Of a stretch of 30,295 nt of DNA, positions 16,306 to 22,683 are shown in pieces. Source of the stretch: Candidatus Kaiserbacteria bacterium RIFCSPHIGHO2_01_FULL_58_22 (GTDB lineage: Bacteria > Patescibacteriota > Minisyncoccia > Phycocordibacterales > UBA2100); assembly GCA_001781445.1 (NCBI GenBank), contig MFLB01000046.1, positions 1 to 30,295 of the forward strand, read 5' to 3'. Positions within the stretch are counted from its first letter, which is position 1; every line of letters begins with the position of its first letter. The position numbers and the translations under genes are program-made. Below the pieces are notes generated by a model, which was not told the DNA's origin, did no database searches, and saw only the letters and a program-made list of their open reading frames with translations.

Positions 16306-16956
16306 CTAGCACTCTTTTGCCCGCTCAACAAAGAGCCTGACTTTCGCGATATTTTTCGTGTAATCGGGATTCGACACGCCTGTTGCAACGTCCACTGCAT
16401 ACGGGCGAACAACGCTGATCGCTTCGGCCACATTCTCCGGATTGAGGCCTCCGGCGAGGATTACAGGCACGGAAACCGACCCGACTATTTCACGGCTGAT
16501 GTTCCAATCATGCGTCTTTCCGGTCCCGCCACGGGCTCCCGTCGTTTTATCCGCGCTGTCGAGGATGATGGCGTCGACCGCATCTTCGAATTTCTTAGCT
16601 TCTTCTATTGCGTCCGCGCCGAACACGTGTACGACCGCGTAGAGCTTGACGTACGGAAGCACGGACTTCACAGCGCGAGCCGTGTCGGGCGAGACCTCGC
16701 TCTGAAGCTGGAGCGTATTCGCGCCCGTCGCCCGCATGATGCGGATGAGGGCCTCGGGCTCGCTCGCGGTCGTTACGATAACGCTCGCGACAAAGGGCGG
16801 GAGCCCTGCGATAACGCTCGCCACGGCGGCGCCTCCGATGGGACACGTGGAATGTTCCAGCTCGACATGGAAGCCGAGCGCGTCGGCGCCAGCATCGATA
16901 ACGGCGAGCGCCTCGTCGAGCGTGCGTATGCCGCAGATTTTCACTCTGGCCGCCAT
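16306..16956 (-). CDS. trpF: Phosphoribosylanthranilate isomerase
   Basis: The enzyme (216 residues) catalyses the Amadori rearrangement of PRA to CdRP in tryptophan synthesis. Evidence is the N-terminal VKICGIRTLDEAL with the catalytic Cys, the ILDSADKTTGARGGTGKTHDW region with the general-acid Asp, and AGGLNPENVAEAI plus DVATGVSN (phosphate binding). The strand-2 region reads GFHVELEHSTCPI rather than the more common GFxFxxxSPR, so it is a divergent subgroup. The ATG at 16956 is preferred over 16974 because the family starts just before KICG and a -10-like CATTAT lies 6 nt upstream. It heads the run trpF-ridA-ilvA-FTR1-suf and is divergent from trpCBA. Confidence 0.9.
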   Translation of the reverse strand: MAARVKICGIRTLDEALAVIDAGADALGFHVELEHSTCPIGGAAVASVIAGLPPFVASVIVTTASEPEALIRIMRATGANTLQLQSEVSPDTARAVKSVLPYVKLYAVVHVFGADAIEEAKKFEDAVDAIILDSADKTTGARGGTGKTHDWNISREIVGSVSVPVILAGGLNPENVAEAISVVRPYAVDVATGVSNPDYTKNIAKVRLFVERAKEC

Positions 16957-16968
16957 CAGCCTATAATG
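16938..16968. promoter_or_regulatory. Divergent trpC/trpF promoter with shared -10 core
   Basis: Only 17 bp separate the trpF (16956) and trpC (16974) start codons. The plus-strand TATAAT (16962-16967) ends 6 nt before the trpC ATG, with a weak -35 (TTTTCA, 16938-16943). On the other strand the same bases read CATTAT, 6 nt before the trpF ATG. Both transcripts would be leaderless and would compete for one -10 site. Confidence 0.55.
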
Positions 16969-16973
16969 ACACA

Positions 16974-17780
16974 ATGAGCATCTTGGACGAAATAGTCGAG
17001 AATAAACGACGAGAAATAGAAGCGGCGAAGGCCACGCGTCCCCTTTCGCGGCTCAAGGAGGAGGCAGGCTCACGCGTCGTCGCGCGGCGCCCTTTCGGGC
17101 GGCTTTTTAATACGCAACGGGTGCTCATCGCCGAAATAAAGCCGAAGTCTCCCTCGGGAGGAACGCTCATCGGTCGATCGTCCATCGACGATGTTCAGGG
17201 CAAGCTACTCGAGACGGCCGATCTGTATGCAAAAAGCGGAGCCGACGCGATATCGGTCTTGACGGACGAGAAGTACTTCGGGGGCTCGCTCACGCTCCTC
17301 CAAGAGGTCCGCGCGCGCGTGCCGCAGGCGATCCTGCGGAAGGACTTCATCCTCGACGAGTACCAGGTGTACGAATCGCTTCTCGCCGGAGCCGACGCGT
17401 ACCTCTTGATCGCCGCGATCCTCCCGAGCGAGGAACTGCGGCGCCTGCAGGGACTCGGCACAAGCCTCGGGATGGACTGTCTGGTCGAGGTCCACGACGA
17501 AGACGATCTCGCGGAGGCTCTGGGAATGGACGCGGCGATCATAGGCATCAACAATCGCGATTTGAGAACGCTTGAAACGAACGTGGCCGTCACGGAACGC
17601 CTCATGCGGCACATCCCCCAAGGCAACTTCGTGGTGAGCGAGTCCGGCATCGAAACGGCGGAGGAGGTGCGGAGAGTGCGCGCATTGGGCATACGCGGTA
17701 TTCTGGTAGGGACCTCGATCCTGCGCTCGCCGGACCCGCTCGAAAAGATAAAAGAACTTAAGGACGCGCTCCATGGATAA
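16974..17780 (+). CDS. trpC: Indole-3-glycerol-phosphate synthase
   Basis: The TIM-barrel enzyme (268 residues) closes the indole ring from CdRP. Signatures are ILDEIVENKRREIEAAK at the N-terminus, LIAEIKPKSPSGG with the substrate lysine, ISVLTDEKYFGGSLTLL, ILRKDFILDEYQVYES, GINNRDLRTLETN and VVSESGIETAEEV plus GILVGTSIL (phosphate site). It is a single-function TrpC, not fused to TrpF. It starts the trpCBA operon and overlaps trpB by 8 nt. Confidence 0.97.
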   Translation: MSILDEIVENKRREIEAAKATRPLSRLKEEAGSRVVARRPFGRLFNTQRVLIAEIKPKSPSGGTLIGRSSIDDVQGKLLETADLYAKSGADAISVLTDEKYFGGSLTLLQEVRARVPQAILRKDFILDEYQVYESLLAGADAYLLIAAILPSEELRRLQGLGTSLGMDCLVEVHDEDDLAEALGMDAAIIGINNRDLRTLETNVAVTERLMRHIPQGNFVVSESGIETAEEVRRVRALGIRGILVGTSILRSPDPLEKIKELKDALHG

Positions 17781-18981
17781 CAAACACGCATACGGAGGGG
17801 CCTATGTCCCGGAAATGCTCTGGGAGACTCTGCACAAACTCGCCGCGGCATTCGATAACGCCGCGCATGATCCGGAATTCAAACGCGAATTCGAAGACTT
17901 GCTGAAAAACTATTCGGGCAGACCGACTCCTCTCATCTTCGCCGACCGCGCGACGAATGAGCTCGGGGGCGCGAAGATATATCTCAAGAACGAGGGCGCG
18001 AACCACACGGGAGCCCACAAAATCACCCATTGCCTCGGGCAAGGACTCCTCGCAAAGCGACTCGGCAAAAAAATGCTCATCGCTGAAACGGGCGCCGGCC
18101 AGCACGGCCTCGCGACGGCGACCGTCGCGGCCAAACTCGGATTGGAGTGCGTCGTCTTCATGGGAAGCGAGGACATCCGCCGTCAGAGGCCCAACGTCTT
18201 CTTGATGGAGCGGCTCGGCACAAAAGTCGTGCCCGTCGAGTATGGTTCGAAAACTCTCAAAGACGCGGTGAATGAGGCGCTGAAATACTGGATGGAAAAT
18301 CTTGATACCGCGCACTACTGCATTGGTTCGGTACTTGGCCCCGCGCCCTACCCGGCTATGAACCGCTACTTCCAGTCTGTTATCAGCCGCGAGATCCGCG
18401 CGCAACTGCAGGAGCGCGAAGGAAAACTCCCCACAGCAATTATCGCCTGTGTGGGAGGTGGCTCGAATGCGATGGGAAGTTTCGATGATTTTATCGCGGA
18501 AAAGTCGGTAAAACTCATCGGCGTTGAGGCTGGCGGCACGGGCAAAAAGCTGGGCGAGCACGCTTCGCGCAAGATCGCCGGGGAACCAGGTATTTTTCAC
18601 GGCTACAAGTCGCTCTTTCTGCAAACAGATGATGGCCAGATCGCCCCCACTCACTCCATCTCGGCGGGCCTCGATTACCCTGGAATAGGGCCGGAGCTAG
18701 CTGAATTGTATGAGAGCAAACGCGTCGAGCTAACTACCGCAACGGATGATGAGGCAGTGGGTGCCGCCGACTTCTTTGCAAAATTGGAAGGAGTCATCCC
18801 CGCACTTGAGAGCGCGCACGCGCTCGCGGAAGCGCGCAAGATGGTGCCAAAACTTTCCAAAGATTCAATCGTCGTCGTCACGCTTTCCGGCCGCGGCGAC
18901 AAAGACCTCTTCAATTTCGCCCGCGCATTTAAAGACAAGAGTTTCCGCGATTTCCTGAAACAAGAATATGAGCGCGAGTAA
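17773..18981 (+). CDS. trpB: Tryptophan synthase beta chain
   Basis: The enzyme joins indole to serine with PLP. The protein is 402 residues and of the TrpB1 type. It starts with the typical YGGAYVPEML and has the PLP lysine in NHTGAHKITHCLGQGL (Lys83) and the catalytic glutamate in AETGAGQHG (Glu105). The PLP-phosphate loop is CVGGGSNAMG, and HSISAGLDYPGIGPE follows. The residues after the PLP lysine read ITH instead of the common INN or TNQ. It overlaps both trpC (8 nt) and trpA (14 nt), as expected for subunits of one complex. Confidence 0.97.
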   Translation: MDNKHAYGGAYVPEMLWETLHKLAAAFDNAAHDPEFKREFEDLLKNYSGRPTPLIFADRATNELGGAKIYLKNEGANHTGAHKITHCLGQGLLAKRLGKKMLIAETGAGQHGLATATVAAKLGLECVVFMGSEDIRRQRPNVFLMERLGTKVVPVEYGSKTLKDAVNEALKYWMENLDTAHYCIGSVLGPAPYPAMNRYFQSVISREIRAQLQEREGKLPTAIIACVGGGSNAMGSFDDFIAEKSVKLIGVEAGGTGKKLGEHASRKIAGEPGIFHGYKSLFLQTDDGQIAPTHSISAGLDYPGIGPELAELYESKRVELTTATDDEAVGAADFFAKLEGVIPALESAHALAEARKMVPKLSKDSIVVVTLSGRGDKDLFNFARAFKDKSFRDFLKQEYERE

Positions 18982-19750
18982 TGTACTGGACGCGCTTCTC
19001 AAGAGCGGCAAAAAGCCGCTCTTCATGGCACACATGATAGCGGGCTATCCTTCGATGGCCGAGTCAGAAAAGGTCGCCGAAGCACTCGCGAATGGCGGAG
19101 CTGACATCATTGAACTTCAAATCCCTTTCTCCGACCCGATGGCAGACGGTCCCACGATTGCCGTGGCCTGCGGAGACGCGCTGAAAGCTGGAGCGACGGC
19201 GGATGACGCACTTTCGCTTCTCAAAAAGGTTGCGAAGCTTGGGAAGCCAGTCGCCGTGATGAGTTACATCAATCCTGTATTTCATATGGGTATTACAAAG
19301 TTCGTAAAGATCATTTCAGATACCGGAGCAAGCGCACTCATAATCCCCGATTGCCCATTTGACTCCGAAGAAGGGCGCGAGCTTATTGCGGCGTGCAAGG
19401 AGAATGATGTCTACCTCATTCCCGTAGTTTCCCCCGGCGTACCGAAGGAGCGACTTGAGCAATTGGCAAAAGAATCGCGCGGCTTCGTCTACTGCACGAC
19501 ACGACAAGGCATCACGGGTGCGACGAGCAAATTTTCGAGAGAGCTTGCCGACTTCGTCGCCGAAGCGAAGAAAATTTTCAACCTTCCCATTGCTGTTGGC
19601 TTCGGCGTGAAATCCCGCGAAGACGTGCAATCACTCGCCAAGATAGCCGACATCGTCATCGCCGGGAGCGTGTTCGTAAATCTCATCAAGGAAAAAGGTG
19701 TAAGGGCGTCAGAAGCCGTTGAGAAAAAGGTTAGAGAATTGGCGGCCTAG
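18968..19750 (+). CDS. trpA: Tryptophan synthase alpha chain
   Basis: The 260-residue TIM barrel cleaves indole-3-glycerol phosphate and channels indole to TrpB. The catalytic glutamate is in DIIELQIPFSDPMADGPTI and the catalytic aspartate in LIIPDCPFDSEE. YCTTRQGITGATSKF is the loop-6 region, and GFGVKSREDV and VIAGSVFVNLI form the phosphate site. The 5' end overlaps trpB by 14 nt. It is the last gene of trpCBA; palindrome C begins 20 bp after the stop. Confidence 0.97.
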   Translation: MSASNVLDALLKSGKKPLFMAHMIAGYPSMAESEKVAEALANGGADIIELQIPFSDPMADGPTIAVACGDALKAGATADDALSLLKKVAKLGKPVAVMSYINPVFHMGITKFVKIISDTGASALIIPDCPFDSEEGRELIAACKENDVYLIPVVSPGVPKERLEQLAKESRGFVYCTTRQGITGATSKFSRELADFVAEAKKIFNLPIAVGFGVKSREDVQSLAKIADIVIAGSVFVNLIKEKGVRASEAVEKKVRELAA

Positions 19751-19769
19751 CCGATGCACTAAGAACGCG

Positions 19770-19811
19770 ATATAACTCTTGCTTACGCGGCCGCGTGAGC
19801 AAGCGTCATAT
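19770..19811. repeat. Palindrome C (orphan copy between trpA and the cystathionine enzyme gene)
   Basis: The same 42-bp palindrome type as A and B, with core arms ATAACTCTTGCTTACGCG (19772-19789) and CGCGTGAGCAAGCGTCAT (19792-19809), centre GC and 15 of 18 core positions paired. The outer AT/AT pairs also match. Its right arm differs from the left arm of A at one position. It occupies most of the 82-bp gap between two convergent genes about 10 kb from the PaaX/Cas2-like gene. No T-run is present. Confidence 0.85.
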
Positions 19812-19832
19812 GGTCAAGGTCGATGATGAGTG

Positions 19833-20972
19833 TTATCCCTTCAGGGCTTGCGCGAGGTCGGCGATGAGATCTTCGGCATCCTCGATGCCGACGGAGACGC
19901 GGACGGTTTCCTTGGTGATGCCGGAGGCTTTAAGCGCTTTCTCTCCCATCGAGGAGTGGCTCATGTACCATGGCGATTCGACGAGCGATTCCACGCCGCC
20001 GAGGGATTCGGCGAGCGCGAAGTATTTCAATTTCTTGAAAAATCTTCCGAGCGATACTTTTTTCGTGTTCAGCTCGAAGGTAACCATCGCACCAAAGCCG
20101 CTCATTTGCTTTCTGATGATACCCTGCCCCGGATGCTTCTTGAGGCCGGGGTAGTAGACTTTCTTGACGTTCGGATGCTTCTCGAGGAATTTTGCGATGG
20201 CGATAGCATTTGCCTGATGCACTTCCATGCGCGGAGCGAGCGTTTTCACGCCCCGGAGCACGAGCCATGCGTCGAAGGGCGAGCCCGCAACGCCGAGAGC
20301 ATTCACGAGATAGCGCCCTTTTTCCTGCAATTTCTTGTTGCCGTACACAATGGCGCCTCCCACCACGTCGCTGTGTCCGTTGAGGTACTTGGTCGTCGAG
20401 TGAATGACGATATCCACGCCGAGCTCAAGCGGCCGCTGGAAATAGGGGGAGAGGAAGGTGTTGTCGCACACAGTGAGGATTTTTTTCTTCTTCGCGATGG
20501 CGACGACGCCCTTGATGTCGACGATGTTCAGAAGCGGATTCGATGGCGTCTCTATCCAAATCATTTTTGTATTCGGCCGAATCGCCTTCTTTACATTGTT
20601 CAAATCGCGCATATCGACGAATGAAAAATCGATGCCGAAGTCGCGTAGCACATAGTCAAAGAGTCGGTATGTGCCGCCGTAGATGTCGTGGCCCGTAACG
20701 ACATGGTCGCCCGGCTTCAGGTAGAACATGACCGCCGTAACGGCGGCCATGCCGGTCGCCGTGACGGAGCAATCCACGCCGCCTTCGAGCGCGGCGATGT
20801 TCTTTTCAAGCGCCGCGCGCGTGGGGTTCCCCGTGCGCGTGTAGTCGTAGCCCTTGTTCTTGCCTATTCTGTCGAAATAGAAGGTGGAGGAGGGATATAT
20901 GGGCGTAATGACGGAATTGAACGTCTTGTCTATCTGTACGCCCGTATGTACCGATTTTGTGCGGATTTTCAT
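19833..20972 (-). CDS. Trans-sulfuration PLP enzyme (cystathionine gamma-synthase/lyase family)
   Basis: This is a Cys/Met-metabolism PLP enzyme of 379 residues. Motifs are THxG-like KSVHTGVQIDKTFNSVITPIYPSSTF, YDYTRTGNPTRAALE, TATGMAAVTAVMFYLKPGDHVV and the PLP lysine in VIHSTTKYLNGHSDVVGG (Lys195, as in MetB Lys198), and GVESLVESPWYMSHSSM near the C-terminus. The sequence alone does not separate cystathionine gamma-synthase, gamma-lyase and related activities, so no symbol is given. The ATG at 20972 fits the family start better than 20993. It has its own promoter candidate and is downstream of the hicBA insertion, on the same strand as aroC. Confidence 0.9.
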   Translation of the reverse strand: MKIRTKSVHTGVQIDKTFNSVITPIYPSSTFYFDRIGKNKGYDYTRTGNPTRAALEKNIAALEGGVDCSVTATGMAAVTAVMFYLKPGDHVVTGHDIYGGTYRLFDYVLRDFGIDFSFVDMRDLNNVKKAIRPNTKMIWIETPSNPLLNIVDIKGVVAIAKKKKILTVCDNTFLSPYFQRPLELGVDIVIHSTTKYLNGHSDVVGGAIVYGNKKLQEKGRYLVNALGVAGSPFDAWLVLRGVKTLAPRMEVHQANAIAIAKFLEKHPNVKKVYYPGLKKHPGQGIIRKQMSGFGAMVTFELNTKKVSLGRFFKKLKYFALAESLGGVESLVESPWYMSHSSMGEKALKASGITKETVRVSVGIEDAEDLIADLAQALKG

Positions 20973-20981
20973 AGTTCCCGC

Positions 20982-21009
20982 ATTCTGACACAAACTTCTA
21001 AAAACTCAA
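20982..21009 (-). promoter_or_regulatory. Candidate promoter of the cystathionine enzyme gene
   Basis: Minus strand TTGAGT (21004-21009), a 16-bp spacer and CAGAAT (20982-20987), 9 nt before the ATG. Only a few untranslated nucleotides would result. Confidence 0.4.
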
Positions 21010-21010
21010 A

Positions 21011-21059
21011 ATCAGCCGTTTTGGGCCTTGTTGCGGAGGTAGTGGTCCATGATGACGAG
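21011..21059 (-). pseudogene. Detached copy of the aroC 3' end behind hicA
   Basis: Read on the minus strand this segment encodes LVIMDHYLRNKAQNG and a TGA stop, against LVLMDHYLRNKAQNG at the end of aroC (21580-21628). The 28 bp nearest the stop are identical in both copies (21011-21038 and 21579-21606). Upstream of that the copies differ only at third codon positions and in one Ile/Leu codon. The segment is a relic of a second, diverged aroC end, with hicBA in between. Confidence 0.85.
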
Positions 21060-21070
21060 GAAGAACATAT

Positions 21071-21295
21071 TCAAAGGTTCAAAAACTCTTCGACGGAGAT
21101 GTCTGCTTGTTTGAGTATCTTGCCGAGCAGTCCTCTTCCAATGTCCTTTCCACCGTGCAGAGGAACTGAAGTCACGCGGTCGGTCTTTGGGTTAAGAAAA
21201 ATATAGTGACTTCCCTGCGTCTTGATGTGAAAAAAACCCGCCCGAGTGAGGCGCCGCATGACTTCCCGTGCGGCAAGCACTGGAAGGACACTCAT
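21071..21295 (-). CDS. hicA: HicA-type mRNA interferase toxin
   Basis: The small protein (74 residues) has the dsRBD-like HicA fold pattern: AREVMRRLTRAGFFHIKTQGSHYIFLNP with the catalytic His30, then the VPLHGGKDIGRGLLGKILKQADISVEEF tail. HicA cleaves mRNA independently of ribosomes and is neutralised by HicB. It overlaps hicB by 4 nt (ATGA). Gene order is antitoxin first. It is part of the insertion behind aroC. Confidence 0.92.
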   Translation of the reverse strand: MSVLPVLAAREVMRRLTRAGFFHIKTQGSHYIFLNPKTDRVTSVPLHGGKDIGRGLLGKILKQADISVEEFLNL

Positions 21296-21573
21296 GCGAC
21301 AAGCTCTGGCTTGGCACGGCGGAGAACGCGGACGTAACCCTCCTTCTCAGCATTCGCGATGACACGTGCTTCAATCACCCCTTCGATTGCTTCCGCGATC
21401 ATTCTTTTCGCCTCAGCGACAGTCTTTCCCCACGAGACCGCTCCTTGCACATCCAACGCTTCCACAGCATAGCCACCCATATCGGGTTCTCGTTCAAGTA
21501 CTACCCAATAGTGCCCATATTCCGTATCGATTTCAGCTTTGATTTTTTTGCTCTTTCTCATGTCCATCATCAT
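21292..21573 (-). CDS. hicB: HicB-type antitoxin
   Basis: The 93-residue protein has the partial RNase H-like HicB fold (IDTEYGHYWVVLEREPDMGGYAVEALDVQGAVSWGKTVAEAKRMIAEAIEGVIEA). No clear DNA-binding C-terminal domain is visible, so autoregulation may be weak or absent. It begins 6 nt after the aroC stop with several possible ATGs (MMMDM). This places it in the aroC transcription unit, where it would be expressed with the Trp/aro operon. The module's function is inferred from family membership. Confidence 0.88.
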   Translation of the reverse strand: MMMDMRKSKKIKAEIDTEYGHYWVVLEREPDMGGYAVEALDVQGAVSWGKTVAEAKRMIAEAIEGVIEARVIANAEKEGYVRVLRRAKPELVA

Positions 21574-21578
21574 AGCAC

Positions 21579-21628
21579 ATCAGCCGTTTTGGGCCTTGTT
21601 GCGGAGATAATGATCCATGAGCACGAGC
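21579..21628 (-). repeat. aroC-proximal copy of the 3'-end direct repeat flanking hicBA
   Basis: Partner of 21011-21059 in the same orientation. The two repeats bracket exactly the hicB-hicA pair (about 570 bp repeat to repeat). The 28-bp identical block covers the last nine aroC codons and the stop, resembling an attachment-site core within a gene 3' end. Confidence 0.75.
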
Positions 21629-22662
21629 GCGGCCATGGCCTCCACGATGGGGACGGCGCGCGGGAGAACGCACGGGTCGTGCCGGCCCGCGGCGGAGAGT
21701 TTGACGGATTTTTTGTCGCGGTTCACCGTATCCTGTTCCTTCTTGATGGTCGAAACAGGCTTGAAGGCGACGCGGAAATGGATGGTTTCCCCGCTCGTGA
21801 TGCCGCCGTAGGTGCCTCCGGCGTTGTTCGTTTTCGTCCGTATCCTCCCGCCCTTGACATAGAACGGATCGTTGTGCTCGCTCCCGCGGAGCGCGACGCC
21901 GCGGAAACCGGAGCCGATCTCGAAGCCCTTGACCGCGTTGATGCTCAACATCGCCTTCGCGAGATCGGCTGGTATCTTGTCGAACACGGGCTCGCCCAAG
22001 CCCGCCGGCACGTTCCGTATGACGCCTTGTATCACGCCCCCCACCGAATCCCCCTCTGCTTTCGCCTTCTCGATCAGCTCTATCATTTTTTTCGCCGCTT
22101 TCTGGTCCGGGCATCGGATGATGTTGGATTCGACGTCCGCCGCCGTTACCGCGTCGTAGTCCACGTCCGCCTGAATGGCTCCGACCTGATCGACGTAACT
22201 TATGAACTCGACGCGCAATTTTTCTTTGAGATACTTCCGCGCGACGGCCGCGGCGGCGACGCGCGCGAGCGTTTCGCGCGCCGAGGCGCGCCCGCTCCCC
22301 CGCCAATCGCGGAAGCCGTATTTGGCTTCGTACGTGAAGTCCGCATGCGAGGGCCGATAGGCCTCCTTGAGCTCGAGGTAGTCGTCGGATTCGAATTCTT
22401 CGTTGTACGCGACGAGGAGCATCGGCGTCCCCGTCGTCTTCCCCTCGAAATAGCCGGAGAGGATTTTTATCTTGTCGGCTTCCTTGCGAGACGTCGTAAT
22501 CTTGCTCTGGCCGGGCTTGCGCCTGTCGAGCTCCTTTTGTATCTCTCCTTCCGTTATTTCGATGCCTGGCGGACAGCCGTCGAGGACGACGCCCACGGCG
22601 CCGCCGTGCGATTCGCCGAAGGTCGTTATCCTGAACAATTGCCCGAAGCTGTTACCGGCCAT
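21580..22662 (-). CDS. aroC: Chorismate synthase
   Basis: The enzyme converts EPSP to chorismate using reduced FMN. The product is 360 residues, with GNSFGQLFRITTFGESHGGAVGVVLDGCPPGIEI at the N-terminus, RPSHADFTYEAKYGFRDWRGSGRASARET and VRNVPAGLGEPVFDKIPADLAKAMLSINAVKGFEIGSGF, all family signatures. FMN-site histidines are in SHGG and the SHAD stretch. The last 15 residues are the segment duplicated on the other side of hicBA. It starts 21 nt after the aroA-aroK fusion. Confidence 0.96.
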   Translation of the reverse strand: MAGNSFGQLFRITTFGESHGGAVGVVLDGCPPGIEITEGEIQKELDRRKPGQSKITTSRKEADKIKILSGYFEGKTTGTPMLLVAYNEEFESDDYLELKEAYRPSHADFTYEAKYGFRDWRGSGRASARETLARVAAAAVARKYLKEKLRVEFISYVDQVGAIQADVDYDAVTAADVESNIIRCPDQKAAKKMIELIEKAKAEGDSVGGVIQGVIRNVPAGLGEPVFDKIPADLAKAMLSINAVKGFEIGSGFRGVALRGSEHNDPFYVKGGRIRTKTNNAGGTYGGITSGETIHFRVAFKPVSTIKKEQDTVNRDKKSVKLSAAGRHDPCVLPRAVPIVEAMAALVLMDHYLRNKAQNG

Positions 22663-22683
22663 AATCGAATTACCTCAATCTTC

